DNA of 64,000 nucleotides from Candidatus Poseidoniales archaeon (GTDB taxonomy: Archaea > Thermoplasmatota > Poseidoniia > Poseidoniales > Thalassarchaeaceae), in assembly GCA_028283505.1 (NCBI GenBank), contig JAPOFX010000006.1, positions 21,821 to 85,820 of the forward strand, in the 5' to 3' direction. The first letter of the stretch is position 1, and each line of letters opens with the position of its first letter. Shown here piece after piece: positions 26,546 to 39,100 of the stretch. The notes under the pieces are model-generated. The model was not told the DNA's origin. It did not search any database and saw only the letters and a list, made by a program, of their open reading frames with translations. Made by a program: the position numbers and the translations under genes.

Positions 26546-26950
26546 ATGAGTGCGCCCAGTAGTGGCTCCCAAGAAACGGGGACAACTTACAGCTCGGGAA
26601 AAACTACGATTTTCCTCAGGGATCTAATGAGGGATGTAGACATAGGAATACACGATTATGAGATAGGTCGCCCACAAAGTCTACGTTTCGATTTGGAAGT
26701 ATCCATACCCGGTGCAGAAGCCCCATTTATCGATGAAATAAGTCATGTTTTGGATTATGAGTACCTACTAGAGTCTCTTGAATCCTCAATCAGCGATGGC
26801 AGATACTCATTGTTGGAATCACTATGCTCAAAGATTCTTGAAAAGCTGATGATTCCCTCCCAAGTATCTAGTGCGACAGTCAAGATCTCAAAGGTTGATA
26901 TCCTTGATGAAAATGGTGTCTTTGGCTGCCAAATGACAAGGGAAAGATGA
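26546..26950 (+). CDS. FolB/FolX-like dihydroneopterin aldolase-family protein
   Basis: This 134-residue member of the T-fold family of dihydroneopterin aldolases and epimerases has the N-terminal DVDIGIHDYEIGRPQ and the conserved HVLDYEYL. The family forms tunnel-like oligomers that bind pterins. The late lysine of classical FolB (KP) appears here as SKVD, so aldolase versus epimerase (FolX) activity cannot be decided. It follows the SDR gene by 1 base, and its stop codon is immediately followed by the CCA end of the convergent tRNA-Leu. Confidence 0.8.
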   Translation: MSAPSSGSQETGTTYSSGKTTIFLRDLMRDVDIGIHDYEIGRPQSLRFDLEVSIPGAEAPFIDEISHVLDYEYLLESLESSISDGRYSLLESLCSKILEKLMIPSQVSSATVKISKVDILDENGVFGCQMTRER

Positions 26951-27036
26951 TGGTGCAGAGGGCAGGATTTGAACCTGCGAAGCACTTTGCACCGGAGCTT
27001 AAGTCCGGCCCCTTTGACCAGCTCGGGTACCTCTGC
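26951..27036 (-). tRNA. tRNA-Leu (anticodon UAA)
   Basis: The minus strand gives an 86-base class II tRNA. The acceptor stem is GCAGAGG paired with CCTCTGC, discriminator A, and the CCA is encoded (26951-26953). The anticodon stem CCGGA/TCCGG carries the loop CTTAAGC, so the anticodon is TAA at 26999-27001. A long variable arm and the T arm GCAGG-TTCAAAT-CCTGC follow. There is no intron. It touches the folB-like stop codon without a spacer. Confidence 0.95.
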
Positions 27037-27120
27037 AGGTTGCTAGGAGGGGGCCATACTCCTTGAATAGAGCGCAAGAAAGCCTCAGATTGAGCCACAT
27101 TGACGAACTGCACAATTGAC

Positions 27121-27127
27121 GTATATG
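27121..27127 (+). promoter_or_regulatory. TATA-like element upstream of the 986-residue surface protein
   Basis: GTATATG in an otherwise GC-rich 123-base spacer (27037-27159) lies about 35 bases before the TTG at 27160 and about 53 before an in-frame GTG at 27178. A leader of ~9 or ~27 bases would result. Nothing else recognisable is in the spacer. Confidence 0.4.
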
Positions 27128-27159
27128 CTGCCCAGCGCGCACGAACGCTTTAACGCCAC

Positions 27160-30120
27160 TTGTGTCGGCGGTTAATCGTGCAAGAGAGGAGTACAGCGAA
27201 CTCTGTCCATGGGCGATTCGCGTCAGCATTGGTGCTCAGCCTCCTTTTCATGACCTCTTCCTGGGTCACTGCTGTCTCGGATCTGGAGTTGGTAGATGGT
27301 ACCAAATTCAACTCATCAAGTGATGTACAAATGAATTTGTATACCATGTACATAGCTTCTCAAAACTCCTCTGCAGGAGGCGATGGGTTCATCACTACTC
27401 AGGTTCCAGAGTCAGGAGGTCAAGAGTCAATGAGCGCCTTGAGCAATAGTGTGGAATTCAGGACGAGTCCAATGCTCTCCAGTTTAGAGGTGGCTGGAAG
27501 GCCAAACCACGGTTCTGGGTCTGGTTCATATTATCTCCCGATTGGTATTTTCTTGAGATCAACCGGCCCGGATACAGCGACTGTTGACTGGACAATTACT
27601 CTGAAAGCATCCGGCTCACAAGTTGGTTCTGCATCATGGTCCTCCGAGGCCTGCAATCCCGGGTTGACTCAAAGTTGTAGCTTTGATCATGAGACCTTTG
27701 AGATAGACATCGGAAGCGGCGAGACTTTCACTATCGACAAAGACGAGAGATTGGAATTAATTATTGATGCAGACATGTCTGGTTGCGAAGGAGGAGGAGG
27801 AAGTCCTTGGGGCGGCGGAACCAGTTGTGAGGCAGAGGTCGCGTGGAATGAAATCGATGGTGACGAAAGATTTAGCACTATAGAGATAGAGGCAAATGCG
27901 ATAGCAAACAGCCTTGTTCTCCTCCAGAGAGAGGGTGCTGAGCTAGCCGAGGGGCCTGAACTAGACTGGTATCCAAATGACATTCTTTCAGAGAGGGTGA
28001 TGCAGTTCTCATTTGATGTAAAGAGCAGTTTCGGAAGGTATGATGTTGATTCAGTGAGGCTCTTGATGAGGGACCCCAATGGTGCTTACAGAATAGATCA
28101 CGTTATTGATGAGGATGACGAAGACATCGAAGATACTAGTCAGGGTATTTTTGGAGAATACCTTTGGTCTTACCCAAGTGGTATTCCATCCGGCGAGTAT
28201 ACAGTCGAACTAGAGGTGTCCGATATACAGGGAAATAGTGTTATTGTGGAGCATGAGCCTGTTATAATGGAACAGTGGGGAGTCGCGCTCAAACACCGAA
28301 ATGATAGATCGACAGAGTACATAGCTCCTGAACAAACAACCGCTGTTCCTCTACAAATGGTGCACAGAGGAGATTCGACCAAGTCAATGGATGTGGATCT
28401 TGAAGTATTGACAAATTTCCCAAGCTCATGGCTCATTGAATTCGACTCTCCCGGAGGTTACACACTCAATTCGGGAGGAGACATATTAAACCCAATTTTG
28501 ACACTCACTGCTCCAGAGGACCTAACCGGTGCCCCCAGCTCAATCGACATCAGGGCTGTAGCCGAGGCAGAAGTCGATGGAGTGCTGCAAGTAGTCCACC
28601 AGGATACATTGCAGATAGACCTAGAGAAGATGGATGTTTTCCAGCCACCCCAAGTGTCAATATGGTCCGAAGACCATGAAATCGCCGTTGCGAACTCTTC
28701 TAGACCGGATGACTTTGATGCTTCAGCAAACAGCTATGTCGATTACAATCAATTTACGCCGTTTCTTATGGAGATCTTCAATACAGGTTTTGATGCGGAT
28801 GAGTTCAAAATCGACGTTTTACAAAGAGCGAAGGCGATAATCCAAGTTTACGACAATGACACCGGGGAAAGAATTCTCGAGGACGACGGGGATGGGACCT
28901 ACCACACTGCACTTCTGGACAGGCATCAGACACAAACTCTGAGGATTTTAGTCAAACCGTCTTCTGACAGGCTAGACCCCGATATTGGAACGATAGAGTT
29001 AGAGGTCGTCAGCACAGGGCAGAGCAACCTCTCTTCTACAATAGATTTCACCATCCAGAGGACATTCGGTATCAGGGCTGAAGTTTCATACGATTGCGAC
29101 GGATCGCCCCTAGGCCACATAGAAGTTTCTCTCTGCTCTCCAGGAACAGGTAAATCAGAAGTCACACTCAGAGCCAAAATTACCAATACAATGTCATCAG
29201 GAGAATCAGCGACATGGTGGAGGATACAAAATCCCGCCTCACTGGAAGAGAATACAGAAAGAAATGCCGCATATGGACAATGGCAATTCAGAATTGAAGA
29301 CGATTCAGGCAACGCTGTACCCAGAGTCTCCTTGGCACCGGGGGATCAAATTGAGGTATTCGTTACGGTGACTCTCACTAGTCAGGTAGAATTCGGCAAT
29401 CATACGGTTTATTTAAGAATCGTCGAGGATATCCCGGACGCGGACCCGAGATATTTCGATCTGCCAATGATATTCGAAATCGACTCAGACGATCCAAAAT
29501 TGGAAATCGTCCAAGTTTCTCCAAATAGGCTGCTTTCTCCCGGAGATACTGTCGAGATTCAAATGAAAGTGAAGAATCTGGGCAACAGTCCCCTAACTAT
29601 TCTCTTGGAGGCCGAATCTGAGTCATCAGGATGGAGTGTGGAAATAGATGGACCTTCCAACTCAGTACTCATTATTTTAGATCCATTTGACGAAGTTACT
29701 TTCGTTCTTGAGGTGTCAGTGCCAGCTTCCTCAAATAATGGTGATACATCAAGAATAGAGGTATCTGCCACGCCCTTCGATACTGATCAAAGCTGGCCAG
29801 ATGAATTGACAGCAAAAACATCAGTGGTCATGACTGTGGGCATAGACTCTCTGGTAGAGCGCCTAGTGAACGAATTCACCTACCCACGGATTTCCACGTA
29901 TGTAGTCGGAATAATAGCATTCATGTTATTGATAGCAGGAACGCAATCGGCTCTAAATCGGAGAAGGTGGAAGTCACACATGGCCTACTTGGAGGCCATA
30001 TCAGACGACTCCGAGGAGGACATTGAGGACCAAGACGACATTCCCGCGCCAGTTCTTACTGTAGAAGAGCCCGAGGTAGAGGATATAGCCTACGACGACG
30101 ATGACATCGAACTAGTCTAA
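27160..30120 (+). CDS. Secreted, C-terminally anchored protein with NEW3/CARDB-like beta domains
   Basis: This 986-residue protein is counted from a TTG at 27160; a GTG at 27178 is an alternative. A hydrophobic signal sequence lies at about residues 22-40. The bulk is extracellular, acidic and beta-rich, with repeats of the kind APGDQIEVFVTVTL and SPGDTVEIQMKVKNLGNSPL, characteristic of NEW3/CARDB-like immunoglobulin-fold domains. A glycine/cysteine-rich loop occurs near residue 208 (CEGGGGSPWGGGTSC). One membrane helix (about 910-935) is followed by a ~50-residue very acidic cytoplasmic tail. It is likely a surface scaffold or adhesin. It precedes the 2998-residue protein by 42 bases in the same direction, so the two are probably produced together. 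Confidence 0.7.
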   Translation: MCRRLIVQERSTANSVHGRFASALVLSLLFMTSSWVTAVSDLELVDGTKFNSSSDVQMNLYTMYIASQNSSAGGDGFITTQVPESGGQESMSALSNSVEFRTSPMLSSLEVAGRPNHGSGSGSYYLPIGIFLRSTGPDTATVDWTITLKASGSQVGSASWSSEACNPGLTQSCSFDHETFEIDIGSGETFTIDKDERLELIIDADMSGCEGGGGSPWGGGTSCEAEVAWNEIDGDERFSTIEIEANAIANSLVLLQREGAELAEGPELDWYPNDILSERVMQFSFDVKSSFGRYDVDSVRLLMRDPNGAYRIDHVIDEDDEDIEDTSQGIFGEYLWSYPSGIPSGEYTVELEVSDIQGNSVIVEHEPVIMEQWGVALKHRNDRSTEYIAPEQTTAVPLQMVHRGDSTKSMDVDLEVLTNFPSSWLIEFDSPGGYTLNSGGDILNPILTLTAPEDLTGAPSSIDIRAVAEAEVDGVLQVVHQDTLQIDLEKMDVFQPPQVSIWSEDHEIAVANSSRPDDFDASANSYVDYNQFTPFLMEIFNTGFDADEFKIDVLQRAKAIIQVYDNDTGERILEDDGDGTYHTALLDRHQTQTLRILVKPSSDRLDPDIGTIELEVVSTGQSNLSSTIDFTIQRTFGIRAEVSYDCDGSPLGHIEVSLCSPGTGKSEVTLRAKITNTMSSGESATWWRIQNPASLEENTERNAAYGQWQFRIEDDSGNAVPRVSLAPGDQIEVFVTVTLTSQVEFGNHTVYLRIVEDIPDADPRYFDLPMIFEIDSDDPKLEIVQVSPNRLLSPGDTVEIQMKVKNLGNSPLTILLEAESESSGWSVEIDGPSNSVLIILDPFDEVTFVLEVSVPASSNNGDTSRIEVSATPFDTDQSWPDELTAKTSVVMTVGIDSLVERLVNEFTYPRISTYVVGIIAFMLLIAGTQSALNRRRWKSHMAYLEAISDDSEEDIEDQDDIPAPVLTVEEPEVEDIAYDDDDIELV

Positions 30121-30162
30121 GCTTGTTGAGGCAATGTCCGAACGGCGCTCCATTCCTCTTAA

Positions 30163-33100
30163 GTGCCCTACTTTCTGCCAATCAGTTTGGTGAGTAGCGT
30201 GCGCAATGCAGGAGGACGGTCCCAAGACAACTCTGTAATCACCAAAAGGCGCTCAGCAATCCTATTCTCCGCCTTAATGCTTCTCTCATCATATTCCGCT
30301 TTGGAATTCAGTGCGTGGGAGGCTCTGGCGTCCTCTGACCAGGATGGCGATGGACTTTCATACGGGTTAGAATTTTACATTAATACACAACCTCAGGACT
30401 GGGATTCCGATAATGACGGCCTTCCTGACGGGTGGGAATGGCAATATGGGCTGAACCCACTGTCTCCCAATGGAGACAACGGCTCAACGGGCGATCCAGA
30501 TGGTGACGCTTTTAGTAACCTCAATGAGTATCAATACTCCATTCCCACCGGTTGGGATCTTTCATCAACCCCAAACGTTCTGGATAACGGAGTTTGGTGG
30601 AACGGTACAGTACCAGTGAGAGATTGGGACGAGGAGAGCGCAATGCAACTAATCCAGGGACTCAACTCAGATGGTGCAGATGAGGACCCCAGGGGGAATG
30701 TATGCTTCAACACGTTTGATGATGACAAAGACGGAATGGTCGACAACTTCGACGGTGATGGTGACGGAGACTCGGATTGTTCGAGTGACGATGACGATGG
30801 CGATGGTCTAATCGACGAGGATCCGGATGGATGGGATACCGATGGAGATGGTATGCCGGATGGCTGGGAGGCGGCAAACGGCTTGGACCCCACGTCAAAC
30901 AGCAACCAGGACGGAACCTTCGGAGATCCAGACGGCGATGGACTAATCAACATCAAGGAGTATGTAAACCCCGCATGGGGTACTAGGAACGGCACAACTA
31001 CGCCTCCTACACAATATTTCCGACCGGGCCCTCTTGCAATGACTGCCACTGAAACCCCATGCAATCCCGTATTGTCCTTGGGGCCAGGTGGTTGTGAATT
31101 CCTTACTGCTGAGGTCGATGGAATAACCTCAACAGACCCCCAGTCAAATGACACAGACGGGGATGGTCTCAACGACTCCTACGAGGCACTTATCCTCCTC
31201 ACTGACCCGACATCAGTTGATACTGACTCCGACGGAATAGAGGATGGCATAGAGGTTCTGGGCCAGTATGGGGACCCTCCACAGGCCAGTGACCCTAGAA
31301 ATAATAACACAGATGGGGACCAATTCGATGACGGGGAAGAGGATCTCAACGGTAATGGGATCGTTGACATGAATGAGACTGACCCCACTAGGATAGAAGA
31401 TTCAGGCGACTTCGACGGAGATGGTATCCAAAATTGGGAAGAGAATATGACGTGCACCCTATGGAACGTTTTCGATACTGATGGGGGAGGAGTTTCAGAC
31501 GGAGACGAGCTCCTACCTTTCCACAACTCAAACCCGTGCCTTTCAGAACAGACCTTGACACTTCAGATACTCGCCTGGGACGCCGTAACGTCAGCACTAA
31601 CACTCAACTCCACTGCGGATTTAGATCAATCCCCGATAGATTGGAGGCAAAATGATGCCCCCATGGCATACTACGTTCAATCAAACGGTACTCTGGTTGA
31701 CTTCAGGTACGAATCAGTGGACATCGGAGTTCTGAGGAATGTCGATACCGACCTTCCAGCTAACACCTCTACAGTCCTCTTTACAAACTTCTCATGGTGT
31801 TGGGACGCATCAGTGGGTGCGGTGAACGATCCTATTTGTGACGACGACTACTCTGATTCAGATGGAGATGGACTGGCGGATTGGGAGGAATACCTGGCCA
31901 CATGGGGTTTCCCAACCAATCCGAATTTGGTCGATACGGACTCCGATGGCGTAGATGATTTAGACGAGATTTTGAATGGAACGGACCCATTGGAACCATG
32001 TGAAAATTTACTTGACACCGATGGTGACGGTTTGAACAACTACTTCGAGAACACTACGGGGTGCGTGGTTATCTTCCCGGGGATGGGAGGTAACTTCACG
32101 AATGACACGTACTTCACTCTATGGAATGAATCTGATACAGACAATGGGGGCGTTACAGACTTCCAAGAGTATCTGGACGGAACGAACCCACAGGATAATC
32201 CCAATGACGATAGAAATCCAGTGGATACCGATGGAGATGGCATACCTGACACTATTGAAAACTCAACAGGAACCGACTGGAGAGACCCCGATACCGACGG
32301 AGGGGGAATTCCCGATGGCCAGGAGTGCACTTCCGAGTTCTGGGACGGACAGTGCGAAGGCTCAGCAGGGGACCCATGGGACCCATCCGATGACATTTCA
32401 CAAAACTCCATGTACCTCTTAGCCACTACCCAATCCTCTATTCTGGACTCAACAAACAAGATATATTGGAGGTGGCATACCTATGACCATTATACAAGAA
32501 TTTCCTGGGGTGTTAATACTACTCTGGTTGGAAATACCCAAATGTCAACAGATTTCTCGACCACACAAGGGGTGGCTGACCAGCAATTCTGGGATAATTC
32601 GACACTCATGGGATGGGAGATTCAATACGAGGGTCCCGGTGTGGCTGATACGGGCGAGGAACTGATCCTCCCTCACAATACGGTCAATTTCACAGGATGG
32701 ATTGACCCAACAGCAGGACTGAATTTCTCAAACTTCACGAGAGACGTCTTGGTTGATGGATCCTCCGTTGATACGGTTTTCATAACCACTCCTCAAGTGA
32801 CAATCACTCAGGCGATACGAGAGAACACCACAGCATTCACCGGCACCGACTATGCCACAGACCTGCCACGAGAGTTTACTGATAGGGGAGGTGCTCAGGA
32901 ACTCGTAACTGGTATCACTCAATCCGTCATAAATGATTCAGGCGCACTCTCAGCATGGGACAAAGTTTCGGCCATCGCGAACTTCTTGACTAACGGAAAT
33001 GATACATTCACATTCCTAAGGAATAACAATGGTACTGAAGTCCCTGATATGGTTGAGGATGAAGGAGATTTAGCCTATTGGATGCTTAATAATTCATTTG

Positions 33101-36100
33101 AGGGAAGCTGTGATCAATTCTCTTCCTTGTTTGCAGTCATGCTCAGAACCGTCGACATACCATCCAGAAAGGTCACAGGGTTCTCAGGCGGCTACTGGAA
33201 TGGAGAAGCATTCGAAGTATACGGGAAGGATTTCACATCATGGGTGGAAGTACACCTGCAGACCAATCAGAACCTAGGTGATGCGGATCTTGGCTGGATA
33301 CCTTTCGAGGCTTGCCCACCCATGTCCATAGTTGAGGTATCGGACGAGACCTGGGGGCCATTATCGGTCGACAGGGACTTGGCAGGGGACTCAATATGGA
33401 TGAATGGTACTCTGAGATTCTCAGATAACCAGACAGCTGTTGACGGGGTAACCGTGGAAATGTATCTGGTCAAATCAAATATGACTTCGTTAATTCCGGG
33501 AATCGCAGCATCTTCTGAGCACTTTATTGGCTCTACCGTAACCGACGCAAATGGCTCATTTAACATCACAGGACTACCGTCAGAAGCTGTAGATCCAGGC
33601 AATGCTTCCCTAGTGGTACTAACAAAAGCGTTGGGTTATGTAGGATTTCAAGGAATCTACTCCAACTGGGATTTGAATATCTCGGATGATATCTCAATCA
33701 ACATCACTGAGCCACAACCAATCGTAGAACCCAAGTTAGGTATCGGTGTAAACACCACAATATCGGGCTTAATGACCCTGGAGAATGCTCCGTATAATGA
33801 TGTTTCGCTAATAGATTCTATGCAGGTCATAATGAACTACACGACAGTTCAGGATGGCCCAGTGAGTCTTATCTCAAGTGTGGGGCCAGGTGGTTACTTC
33901 GAGTTCTCCGTCTCAATTAACGAGAGTGAGCAAGAGGGCCTTGTAGCCGCAACGATTGATTACGTCGGATGGCACCAATATGACCTGAACAACGCTACAA
34001 GCCCAATTTACCATATTAGACCAACTTCTAAGTCATTTAATCTAAACCTAACCCAGGCCCCGAATTTAACGATCACACTAGAAGGAGAAGGACTGAATAA
34101 TACTATTCTGGAAATTAACAGGCCTATCTACCTCAATGGGACGGCTCTAAGCAAATCTGAGACGCCTGAGGCCCTCAATGGGACTCTGGAATTTCAGATG
34201 AGAAGATCAGGTACCAATGCACCATTTATCACCCTTGCTAGCTGGTATCTCAATGATTCTGATTGGCTCTCCTCACCAGGCCAGTTTTCTTTGAATTGGT
34301 CATTCTTAGACTCCGATGTCCCCATTCCTGCTGGCCTAGTTGAAGTAAGGTATCAGTATCTGGCCGATCAGTTGTTTGCCAGAGATGAATCTACTGTAGT
34401 GGATGAGCATGGAATAAAGAGCTACATACAATTCAACTACACGATGAGCCCATCTCCTAAAGGCAGTGTATCAGAAGTCCTTGTCAGACTGTCGGACCAC
34501 ACCGGATCTGAGATTACCTCATACCCAGGGGCATTCTCACTCCTAGTGGATGGAACAGAGGTATGGAACGAATCCGCCCCTGATGTCCCAAAGGTAATGA
34601 CATCCTGGACGCCCTCACTTTTGGTCGATGCAGGGGACTATCCATGGGTTTTGAGCTACAACGGCTCCACATGGGTCGGCCCTAACTCCACTAGCGATAC
34701 AGTTAGGATTCAAGGAAGGGCTTCTCCCAGTTATTCGTTAGGCACCGAATGGGTCCCAATGGGCAATACAACATGGGTCACAGGAACAATTGTTGATTTT
34801 GACCTAAACACCACAGTCACTGGAAATAACACATCCGTATCTCTGTTCTTGGATGTCCCCTCTTCTCTACCTGCAGGGCCAGATGGCAACCCGTTGCCTC
34901 CTGACAGGTATCCATTAGGTTCGGATTGGCTAAATTTAAACAATGGTGAATTCAACATCACATTCTCTATGCCGGGCGGAATCGGTTCTGGCGTTTATGA
35001 TGCAGTAATCATACTTGACTTCGAGAAGAACTCGCCAGATGGGGTCCCCTACTATTTTGATCCATCCCCAGAAAATAAATTTGATATTGGCATCCAGACA
35101 ATGTTCGATGTTGAATCTAATGTCACTAGTGCCATAGTTGTCGCAGGAGAGAACCTGACAGTCTCTGCCACTGTCGTAGATATCGAAAACAATGAACGGT
35201 TGAATAATGCAACTGCGGAGATTTACTTTGATTGGGGGGGCCCTCTGCAACAACTTTTGAACACCTCCATCACCGGCACGGATGGGGTAGTTGAATTCCA
35301 AACTTTAGTTCCGAGCGATTCCCCACCCGGTTACTATGATGTTCTTGTATTAGCCCCCGATGACTTAACCGACTCACTAGATACCCCCAACGCCGGAAGG
35401 TGGCTATCGGGTGAAACTCTCCTGAACCTAACTGTGCAAGTTCAGAGCAACGTCAGAATTGATAATGCTCCACTTCCAGAGGTAACTGCAGGTCAATCCT
35501 TTTTGATTGACGGACAAGTTTTGGATTCTTTCGATCAAAATAGATCGGTCGATGGCCCAGTGTCTCTAGAGGTATTTTTCTTGAACGATCCGAGTGAAAA
35601 GCTTATCACGGGCTTTGCAACTACCTCAAATGGCTCATTCAGTCTCACAGTTCCAACTGATCCATTCGGAGACGGAGTCACCAGTGGACTGAAAACTCTC
35701 GTGATTAGTGTAGAAAACGGAAGTAGCCCATTTTACCTCACTGGGTCCGGTTCAGAATCTATTCTGGTGAGGGGTGTTGTTCAATTCAATGACAGGGTCC
35801 CCTTGATCAATACAATTGTAGACAGAGGGTCATCCATCTCATTCGGGGCCAAAATTGTTGAGTCGTCAGACAACGATAGGGAACTCCAAGGAATGAATGT
35901 ATCCGCTAGATTCCACGATACTTGGATTTCCACAGAGGCTACATCTGACTCAGGGGGAATCGTCAATTTCTCATTTGATGTCCCTCACTCGCACCCCCTT
36001 GGGACAATAACAGTCATGCTGATGTTCAATGGTTCAAATGGAACAGAGACCCTACACTCTTCATTCACATTTATCAACACGATAATAATTAGGTCTCCCA

Positions 36101-39100
36101 CCTCGATAACTTTTAGCCCGATTACCTCCAATCCCTCTGCAGGAGACTTCCTTGATCTATCTGGAAACCTTACTTCCAGCAACGGCAGTGGCATCGTAGA
36201 CAGGTCAGGAAATCCATTATCGCCAAGTCTGACCTTCCTTATTGATGGGTCATCAAATGGATTTTCTGTCACTGGAGGTTCGGTCAGCCCCAACGGAAGT
36301 TGGAATGCTAGGATATTTTTGGATATGTCATTCCCTAGGGGGACCCACAACATTACCGCTACATATACTCCTACTGTAAATTATTACAGCTCCAGCTCTG
36401 GCGACACTACTTTCGATAGTCGTGGTTTTTCAATGGTTTCGATCATTTACCCAACTGACCTCGATCCCGATGCAAGAACAATCAGGGGAGACTCGTTCGA
36501 TCTCAACATTTCTGTTATCGATAATTCAGGAGCGAACGTTAACGATGTTGAGGTAAAGGTCCTGATTGATGGCTTAGAACATTCAACAGGACTTACTGAC
36601 TCTCAGGGCCTGGTGAATACCAGTATTTCTACCGAATCTAATAGGGATCCTGGGCCAATGACAGTAACAGTCGTGTTCGAAGGTATCAACGGAACTACCG
36701 GTTTACTTGGAGATCAAACCTGGACAAGAGTTGTCATTCTTGCCCCAACTGTAATTGATGTGACTGCCATTTCAGGTACTTCTGTGGCAGGGGAGCAAGT
36801 AATTTTCTCAGGAACACTTCTTGATGAACATGGAATGCCTCTGATTGAGGATGGTGCCCCGAAAGGAGGAGTCTTGCACCTGTCGGTCGATGGGATAGAC
36901 GTGGGACCAATCTACATTGACGTTTCTAATTCCACCACAGGTACATGGCAAATAACATACGACATCCCTCTAGACACGGACTACGGTCAGCACACTTTCA
37001 CGATAGAATTCCTCGGCGGTTTCACGTGGGTGGACCCAATGGGACAGGGGGATTCCTTGAATCCAGAATATTATCTCGCTTCGGAAATCACCCTTCCATT
37101 CAACGTGACACAGACTTCACAGGTTGTCCTTACTACTCCCCAAGGTGAGATTGATAGAAATGAGCTCCTACTGATTGAAGGTATTCTCACCGATGGGGCC
37201 GGAAGGCCGTTGGATAACAGAACTCTTGAAGCCTACATGAATGGCCAATTACTGACTTCGCTTAACGTGGATTCAAACGGTTCATTCAGTCTGTTCTTTC
37301 CGGTTCCGTCTAATATGCCATTGGGTCCAAGAGAAGTGACCTTGGAATTCCAGGGGGAGGAATTTATTATTGGCTCAAATTCTACAACTATCTTTACAGT
37401 TTTTTCCCCGACCACGTTATCTTTGACTAGTCCAGAGCCACTTGCGGTGGGCGATGTGCTAAATCTAAGAGGCGACATTAGAGATAACCTTCCAGATGGG
37501 TGGCTCGCAAATCACTCTCTTCAGATATTTATCGATGGGATTCTAATTGGAACTACAATTTCTGAAGAAGACGGGTCTTGGCATCTTTCATGGATAGTAT
37601 CGGAGTTCCTAGACGTTGGAGTGCACAAGATAACAGTCATTTCTCCCGATCAGGGTTACTACAGGCAATCCACAGCTGAGGCTAATCTCTCCATAGCCTA
37701 CCACACAACCATTAATCTGAACGTTGAAAATAGCGTGGCTACTAGAGGCGGGAAGTGGGATTTCTCCGGTAGGCTTTATGATTCCGACAGTGATGGTACT
37801 CCCGGATTGGAAGGAAGAAACATTACATTTTTCCTGGATGGTGACGAAATTACCACGATTTCTACAGGTACAGATGGAACATTTTCACTGACATACGATC
37901 TCGGATACTCCATATCTAGAGGCGGCCATGAGATCAAAGTGGTATACTCAGGAGAGGAACTTTACCTTTCCTCTACAATAAGCACCACTGTTTTCTCAAA
38001 GGCCGACATCGAGATTGAATTACTAACTATCTCAGACGAGGTCGTCAGGGGAGACGAGACTAGGCCAATTAAGATCAGGGGCAGGATATTGGAGATTGGT
38101 GGAGATGCCAATACCATGGAGGAGATGGAACTCTCGCTGAGTTGGGAGGAATCACTCGAGCCTAATGCCGTGATTTCATGGGACCCTGCAACCGGACAGT
38201 TCCTAATTACTTCCAATGCGAAGACATACATGCCACCCGGCCCTTCAAACTTCACGATAGACGTAAGTCCTGATGCAGAGAGATTTTTGAATGGGGCTTC
38301 CATAGATTTGGATATCCAAATTTTAGTCAGCGTAAACTTCGAGTTCATCCCCGACTCCCTGTTCATTAAGAGAGATCAAAATAAGATTTCTGGTAAAATA
38401 AATGTCACGGCATCTGATGATAATCGTAGACCTCCCATTGAGGGGGTTTCCATTACCGCCAGACTAGTGAATGAGACCGCAACCCACTTCACAGTTGTCG
38501 GGATGACCGACGAGAATGGAATTTTCGATTATCAATTCGAGTCATTCCATGAAGACCACCCATTCTGGGATAGGTCATTCTGGGGTGTTTTAAGCATCGA
38601 GTTTAGTTCTGATTCGGAAATTATTGATCCGGTTAATTCAACTCAGTTATCCCTGTTTAGCGAAGTGAGTATCAGCTACCAAGCCGAGGAGTCTGAGTCC
38701 CTACTACAGCCAGCAATTCTTTCTATTATACTAGTCATTGTCATAGGAGTAGTTTCAATGCTTGTTGTATCATTGAGGAGAAAGAGGCAAGCTGCAATAG
38801 ATGAGTTAGCTGGGGTATTCAGTTACACGGCAGAACTCTTGGCTGCAGGAGATGAGGTAAGGGAAGCAATCTTCAATTGCTACGAGGGACTTTGTTCCAT
38901 CTTGATGGGCCGAGGTTTCCTCAGGAGAGATTTTGAGACTGTCAGAGAATTCGAGATGGCAATTAGAAGCGCTTTGCCGATTAGCGAGCAGTCCCTTCTC
39001 TCATTGGATAGAATTTTCGAGGAGGCCAGATACTCCAGTCATATTCTAGGGGAGCCTCATAGGGAGAGCGCACAATTGGCTCTAAACTCTGTCCTACAAG

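Noticed and set aside
30531-31172. Serine/proline-rich 213-residue frame antisense to the calcium-repeat region
   Set aside because: It is the complement of repetitive GAT/GGA-rich codons; the low-complexity protein it gives is an artefact.
30700-32330. DNA-level tandem repeats or a CRISPR array in the D/G-rich part of the giant gene
   Set aside because: The similarity is in the protein motif DxDxDG; spacing and codons vary, and no exact repeat-spacer units are seen.
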